Below are positions 59,485-64,000 of a stretch of 64,000 nt of DNA, one piece after another. Position 1 is the first letter of the stretch. Each line of letters begins with the position of its first letter. The position numbers and the translations under genes were made by a program. The DNA lies in NCBI GenBank assembly GCA_033239005.1, contig BSQZ01000009.1, positions 7,180,252-7,244,251 of the forward strand. The letters run 5' to 3'. The DNA comes from Lamellibrachia satsuma. Its lineage: Eukaryota; Annelida; Polychaeta; Sabellida; Siboglinidae. Under the pieces are notes generated by a model. It was not told the origin of the DNA, ran no database searches, and saw only the letters and a list, made by a program, of their open reading frames with translations.

Positions 59485-59625
59485 CTTTCAGAAGAGACAG
59501 TAAAAGCTGTTGGTCCCTTCTATCTGGTGTCTATGTCAGGGTAAGTAAAAGATCCCACACGGGGAAATGGAAAAAACCTGTGATGGACTTGCTAACTCTA
59601 GAAAAGTACACTCTTAAATAAACCC
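59485..59625 (+). mobile_element. tRNA-derived SINE, copy 5 (body only)
   Basis: cagaagagacagtaaaagct, ttggtcccttctatctggtg, gatcccacacggggaaatgg and acctgtgatggacttgc follow the body order of copies 1 and 2. The tRNA-like head is not recognisable. Confidence 0.65.
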
Positions 59626-59691
59626 TCAGGGCAATATCCTAGAAGGACTTTGCTGAGTAATTATCTAGATCCAGATCAAGCTGGTAAAAAA

Positions 59692-60232
59692 GGTCATCTT
59701 GGGGACGCATCATTACAACAACACGTTATCTTGGGGACGCATCATTACAACAGCACATGTCATCTTGGGGACCTATCATTACAACAACATGTCATCTTGG
59801 GGACCCATCATTACAACAGCACATGTCATCTTGGGGACCCATCATTACAACAACACATGTCATCTTGGGGACCCATCATTACAACAACACATGTCATCTT
59901 GGGGACGCATCACTACAACAACACGTCATCGTTGGAACCCACCATTACAATAACACGTGTCATCTTAGGGACACATCATTACAACACGTCATCATGGGGA
60001 TCCATCATTACAACAACACATATCATCATGGGGATCCATCATTACAACAACACATATCATCATGGGGATCCATCATTACAACAACACATGTCATCAAGGG
60101 ATCCATCATTACAAGATGTTTTCCTGGGGACCCGTTATGACAAGAACAAATGTCACCCTGGGGATGCTTTATTACAACAATACATTTTCATTGGGACGCA
60201 TTTTGACTACAAATGTCACCACGGGAACATAA
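59692..60232 (+). repeat. 34-bp tandem repeat, about 16 copies
   Basis: Unit catcttggggacccatcatt acaacaacacatgt, 30-34 bp, drifting to catcatggggatcc units in the second half. Confidence 0.95.
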
Positions 60233-60239
60233 TGTGACA

Positions 60240-62310
60240 ACAACTATGTCATCACAACAGTGACCAGTGTGGTGTCAAATGTGTGACAGCAAGCATCCTG
60301 TGAGGTCCATGTCATTAGTTTACTGGACAACAATGATCACAGTATCTTGTTCAAACCTTTTTTCAGTAAGACAATTCCAATCTGCCCCACACCCCTACCC
60401 CATACCCCTATCACACCCCCACACTCTTAGTAACCCTGACAGATTGACAGAAGTCATAAAGAGCACCTTGGTGACTGGCATACAACTAAAGAGTAGTTGA
60501 TTGACAACATGTCAGCCATTTGACAGCCCTTGTCAGCTGCCCGAATGATATCAGTAGCCTCGAAACTGGAACTTTGCAGTTATTGAACTACTGAACTGGC
60601 CACTGGAACAAACATTGTAGCCTCTGAACCACCATACCATGCATGTGACCTTTGCCCAAAGTCAGTGTCAAAACAGCAGCTGTGATATCCTCAACCAAAG
60701 AAAGCCCTTGCAGCAAGGATCCCCTCTAGGGCCACATTGAACAGCTGGTCAGTGGGTGGGTCAACTTCTCAGTCCACTACCGCTACACTGAGTGCCAGTG
60801 GACAAGGATATAAGAGTGAGATGGTTTACTAAAGTTGTGAATCATTTACCTCATTACAAATATGTTCATAGACTGTTAAGGACCACAATGGAAATATTTG
60901 CACTTTCTTGTGTCATCCTTATATCTTAATGTACTTCTGTATACATGCTTGATAATAAATCAATTAATCAATCATTCATATCCTAAATATATCAAACTGA
61001 TTTCATCGTTTCCAGTCACAAAAAAATCAATCGGGTACAAAGGTCAGTAGACAGTGCGACTGTGATAGCCGAGATCCAGCAGTGACCATGGCCAGCACAC
61101 TATTGTCTGTGTTATGTCTAAACTACATTATTGAAGAGAAGCAGACAGTGGAGAGCAGGCATGCATGGATCACAGAGGCAGATTGTATCTCGTTGAATCA
61201 ATTACACCTTCTGTGCGTCAAGGACATTGACGGGCAGATACAAGTATCGCTTGGTTGATACGAGGTCCAATGTCGTCCATGCATGCTGTCATGCAAACGG
61301 GTAATACTACAATTTAGCTTGTCATTTTATTTATAATATTATTACTACAATATTTGTTGTATTAATGTCATGATAATGCATGTGGAGGTTAGGATGTCTT
61401 ACAAATATGAGTGTACAAATAAATTATGATTATAATTATCTAGACAATCTGATATCATTACATAATACTCTAAATCTGGTAGAATTCCAGTTTCGTCATA
61501 ACTTTAACTAGAATACATTCTCAGTGCCTTTGCTAGAATTGTAGTAAGATTTTATGGCTGGGCCTTGGTGTAAAGAGTACTGAACACTTTGGTCCAGTTA
61601 CACTTTCATTGTAATAGATTACACGTGTCAATTACACGACAGTCATGCACACAAACACAAAGGGTGACTGCACACAGCCACTGAGCTGTAACATTGAACA
61701 TTCCCTGCCAATCCATCTCCCCCACACCCACTCACACAAACTACATTCAATGTCTAGAAATACCCTACAAATGTCTGCAAACAGCACCAGCCCGCTGCAT
61801 TCAGATGAAGGCATTAGACATGACTCCCAGCGAAAACAGTTTCATTTTTTACTATCGACAGCCTTATGTAGCATGTTCGCCATCTACTCTACATGATCTA
61901 ATGGCTACCAGTAAAATGAAGCCCGACAAGACACCACTCTCATCACCCCTTACGGGAACTAATTCAGACAAGATCCAAGCTTGCTACACTTCATTCCAGA
62001 CATGTTCATTGAAATGGCTAGTCAACTTTTTGTGATGTCCTTGGCCACTAATCCACGTGAGCTATATTCATACATATACTTACATCACTGTTTACTACTA
62101 GGTGCATATTTATTTAGGTAGGTAATTAAACTGAGCTCAAAAACAAACAAATACAAGAAGTCTTCATGTCTTGCGTATGCAGGACTGAGTGCTTGCACTT
62201 AAACACCTCACGAATAAACCAGGCATTTAACAGATACATTAACTGGCATATAAGTGTCCACGCCTTGCATCTGCACAATATACACAACGGAAGCATGTCC
62301 GCGGCCACAG
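60240..62310. other. No recognised feature
   Basis: No gene or strong repeat seen. Confidence 0.4.
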
Positions 62311-62321
62311 GTCGTCTCAGA

Positions 62322-62788
62322 GTCATTTAAAGTGAAACAAAAGTTATGGTTTTGGGGATATAGCTCTAAAAGAGATAATAAAAACTAATCATGTGCAACT
62401 AAAATTAACCCTAGATTACTACAAGTGACATATTAAGTTAGGCTGGAATACACAGAATCATCATAGTCTCAAACAAACATTCTGTTGTGAAAGAAAGAGG
62501 ACTAGTTTAGTAAACAAAGACCAAAATAGCAAACGGCATGGCCATATCGTATTGGCAAGGATAGGAATATGTGCACAAAAATATATTTTAATTTGCCGAG
62601 CGAATATAGCCAGACTATGACACTTGTGACATAGGGTTGTCTAACAGCATGGCACAGCCCATGAAAGTAAGATGATGTATGTTCAACAAGGTTGTCCTAG
62701 TAAACCACTGGAGTGATATTCTTGGTTTCAGCAACTCTTATTGGTGCATAGGCCCAAAAACATGACTTTTGTTTTCCTTTAAACAAAT
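62322..62788. mobile_element. TIR element, copy 2 (uninterrupted, about 467 bp)
   Basis: Ends tttaaagtgaaacaaaagtt and, inverted, tttaaaggaaaacaaaagtc, with the same interior order as copy 1 (ggcaaggataggaatatgtg, tttgccgagcgaatatagcc, tgacacttgtgacatag). Confidence 0.75.
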
Positions 62789-63264
62789 GTCATTTCTATT
62801 TGGCTGCCCATCTTCTTCACCATTTGCCTACAGCCTGATACTAACCATAGACAAATACTAACCACAGACAAATACTCCCACTGTCAGCATTCAAAACTGT
62901 TATTTCACAATTCCTAAAATGAAAACGTGCTGACGCAGGTGTGCCATTATGTATATTTGACACTAAGAAACACATAGAAACACTACAAGTGAAAAACCAT
63001 TTGGTGGTACACGACCAATAACCAAAACATGACGTTTTTTGGCAGGAAGTAAGAGATTGACCAGAAAACTAGGGCAGCTTTCAACAACAAAAATTCTAAA
63101 GTCTGTACACAAACACACAAGAGTTCCTGTATGCCAGAGGTGCTGTGCATAGTCATGCAACTGCATGGAACTAAACTCTCACCACAGAATTAACTAACAA
63201 ACTGGAACCTTTTGAAATGTGGTATACAGAAGTATCGCGGCTGAGATGTCTAACAAAGAAGTAC

Positions 63265-63312
63265 TGTGGTTAGCAGGTGTGAACAAAAGGTGTGAACAAA
63301 AGGTGTGAACAA
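63265..63312 (+). repeat. 15-bp tandem repeat, 3 copies
   Basis: aggtgtgaacaaaagg-type unit, perfect. Confidence 0.9.
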
Positions 63313-63571
63313 AAGCTTAACAGTGCAAATGATGAAACAACAATGCCCTAGTTACGCACTCTGATACATCACCATTTACAGACCATTTAAAGATGAAAAA
63401 AGCAGAAGACAAACTATCAGCAAAGACAAATGTTGACAGGTGACAAGATGGACTGTAAACATTTAACAAAACTAAGTTACTAAGACTGATGACAGTGGGA
63501 CAATACATAACTATCAACCTGCTGTCGGGAAATGGACAGAGATATTCTGGCCAAAAAATTAATATTAAAAC

Positions 63572-63650
63572 CAGAACAATGAAACATAATTGATCATTAT
63601 TCCTTTGTGCAGAACAATGAAACATAATTGATCATTATTCCTTTGTGCAG
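63572..63650 (+). repeat. 39-bp tandem duplication
   Basis: Two identical copies of agaacaatgaaacataattg followed by atcattattcctttgtgc. Confidence 0.95.
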
Positions 63651-64000
63651 ACAATTACATAGGAACAAAACTGTCAAGCTAATGGCTGAACCCTTTCATT
63701 GGGGAACCCTGGGCTCAAAGATAGCCGTGTCATGACCTGGGTTGACCATTACTGTGTGGTTACGTTACGATCAGAATGAGAGCTTATTACTGCGTGAACT
63801 ATTCAGTATTAATGTGTGCTCAAGCTCTCGAGGTACAGATTCTACTAATCAATAGGTGATGTTATTATCCAGTCAGCTGTCTTGGCTATCAAACTACAAG
63901 CCCCAATATCCAACACAGCCACTGCATGGAACATTTACCGACACAAATTGTAGTGATCAAAACTGAATTTATTAATGAATTTTAATATTTATCATGACAT

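Noticed and set aside
59650..60237. 195-codon frame of repeated HYNSTCHLGDPSLQQ units
   Set aside because: Translation of the 34-bp minisatellite; the units vary in length and break frame.

Overview
This is a stretch of animal nuclear genome. The evidence is spliced genes with GT-AG introns, AT-rich sequence, many microsatellites and minisatellites, and relics of animal-type transposons (CR1/Jockey-like LINEs, a Penelope-like element, Tigger, hAT, a tRNA-derived SINE). It looks like a marine or other non-vertebrate metazoan. I cannot name the species or phylum from the sequence alone. Two protein-coding genes can be supported, lying tail to tail.

The main gene is DNAJC7 (TPR2), an Hsp70/Hsp90 co-chaperone with TPR repeats and a C-terminal J domain. 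It is on the + strand in 13 coding exons from 10451 to 33673. All exon phases join, giving a predicted 531-residue protein. Facing it on the - strand are the last two coding exons of a UBE2E-type ubiquitin-conjugating enzyme (40595-40727 and 37698-37955). Its N-terminal exons were not found and probably lie beyond 64000, so the 41-64 kb region would be its intron. The two 3' ends are less than 1 kb apart.

The most striking structure fills intron 2 of DNAJC7. About 5 kb (14747-19758) is a tandem array of roughly 95-100 units, mostly 52 bp. Each unit is a copy of the 3' splice site of exon 3 (17 nt of pyrimidine-rich acceptor) plus the first 35 nt of exon 3 itself. Only the last copy runs on into the rest of the exon. 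The gene therefore carries a long array of potential decoy splice acceptors made from its own exon boundary.

Layout: 1-10 kb holds retroelement relics (EN/RT LINE 1190-3560; LINE tail 4440-5170; SINE 5610-5870; a Penelope-like element 6767-9453 split by a + strand LINE). 10.4-35.3 kb is DNAJC7, with a hAT-like MITE and a Tigger element in intron 1, the exon-derived array in intron 2, a long-TIR DNA transposon in intron 3, a SINE and a LINE tail in intron 8, a hAT element in intron 11 and a trinucleotide repeat in intron 12. 36-40.7 kb is the end of the UBE2E-like gene. 41-64 kb is repeat-rich and without recognised exons: a 21-bp array, a 58-bp satellite with three-unit higher-order structure, a 51-bp array open on both strands, a 34-bp array, MITEs, SINE copies, TA/CA microsatellites and two copies of a TIR element, one carrying a further repeat inside it.
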